A DNA stretch of 35,083 nt, from positions 1 through 35,083 of the forward strand of contig JAAYVJ010000633.1 in NCBI GenBank assembly GCA_012517265.1, read 5' to 3'. The notes beneath the pieces were generated by a model that saw only the letters and a list, made by a program, of their open reading frames with translations, did no database searches and had not been told where the DNA came from. The position numbers and the translations under genes are program-made. This stretch comes from Planctomycetota bacterium. GTDB lineage: Bacteria; Planctomycetota; Phycisphaerae; Sedimentisphaerales; Anaerobacaceae. Shown here piece after piece: positions 34,909 to 35,083 of the stretch. How positions within the stretch are numbered: the stretch's first letter is position 1; every line of letters starts with the position of its first letter.

Positions 34909-34918
34909 GAGGAGGCCC

Positions 34919-35083
34919 ATGAATCGGATGAACTTGCTGTTGGTTGCGGCGGTCATCGCGGTTGTCTGGTTACAGCCTGCGCGAGCTGAGCAATCGCCAC
35001 AGATCACGATCGATGCCAACAACATTTGGATGCACGTGGGCAAGTCGCCTGTACTTCAATATCGTTATGGCGACGTCCCGTTC
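34919..35083 (+). CDS. Secreted protein, 5' fragment; possibly DUF6807 (PmoA-annotated) family
   Basis: MNRMNLLLVAAVIAVVWLQPARAEQSPQITIDANNIWMHVGKSPVLQYRYGDVPF...; signal peptide; SD AGGAGG; runs off window. Confidence 0.65.
   Translation, partial: MNRMNLLLVAAVIAVVWLQPARAEQSPQITIDANNIWMHVGKSPVLQYRYGDVPF

Noticed and set aside
1-35083. CRISPR arrays, transposons, phage or toxin-antitoxin modules
   Set aside because: Looked for regularly spaced repeats, transposase/integrase wording and small paired ORFs; none seen.

Overview
High-GC (likely planctomycete/Phycisphaerae-type; inference from gene content and style) chromosomal window. It appears fully coding apart from short intergenic regions, with no CRISPR array, transposase or phage genes. 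Content in order: a partial URO-D-family methyltransferase (minus strand, runs off the left edge); a Gfo/Idh/MocA oxidoreductase - TIM-barrel isomerase - nucleoside:H+ symporter-type MFS operon; a class IV aminotransferase; a stand-alone rplU; a minus-strand group with precorrin-2 dehydrogenase/ferrochelatase, a U32 peptidase and an unusual RecA/KaiC-like plus PEP/pyruvate-binding fusion protein; an orphan class I fumarase beta-type subunit; a YchF-like GTPase; a Zn-dependent sorbitol/alcohol dehydrogenase; cinA; and a ~14 kb hybrid type II secretion/type IV pilus locus (gspE1-pilT-gspE2-gspF, three GspG-like pseudopilins, H/I/J-like pseudopilins, gspK-like). After that come xseA-xseB, tRNA-Leu(UAG), a lipoprotein MTA/SAH-type nucleosidase next to an AzgA-type purine permease, a REP-like palindromic repeat, another TIM-barrel isomerase, and the start of a secreted protein. 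The strongest candidates for follow-up are the hybrid secretion locus with three Ca-loop pseudopilins, the degenerate KaiC-like/PEP-binding fusion protein, and the predicted extracytoplasmic nucleosidase/purine permease pair. All calls are from reading the sequence only; no searches were run.
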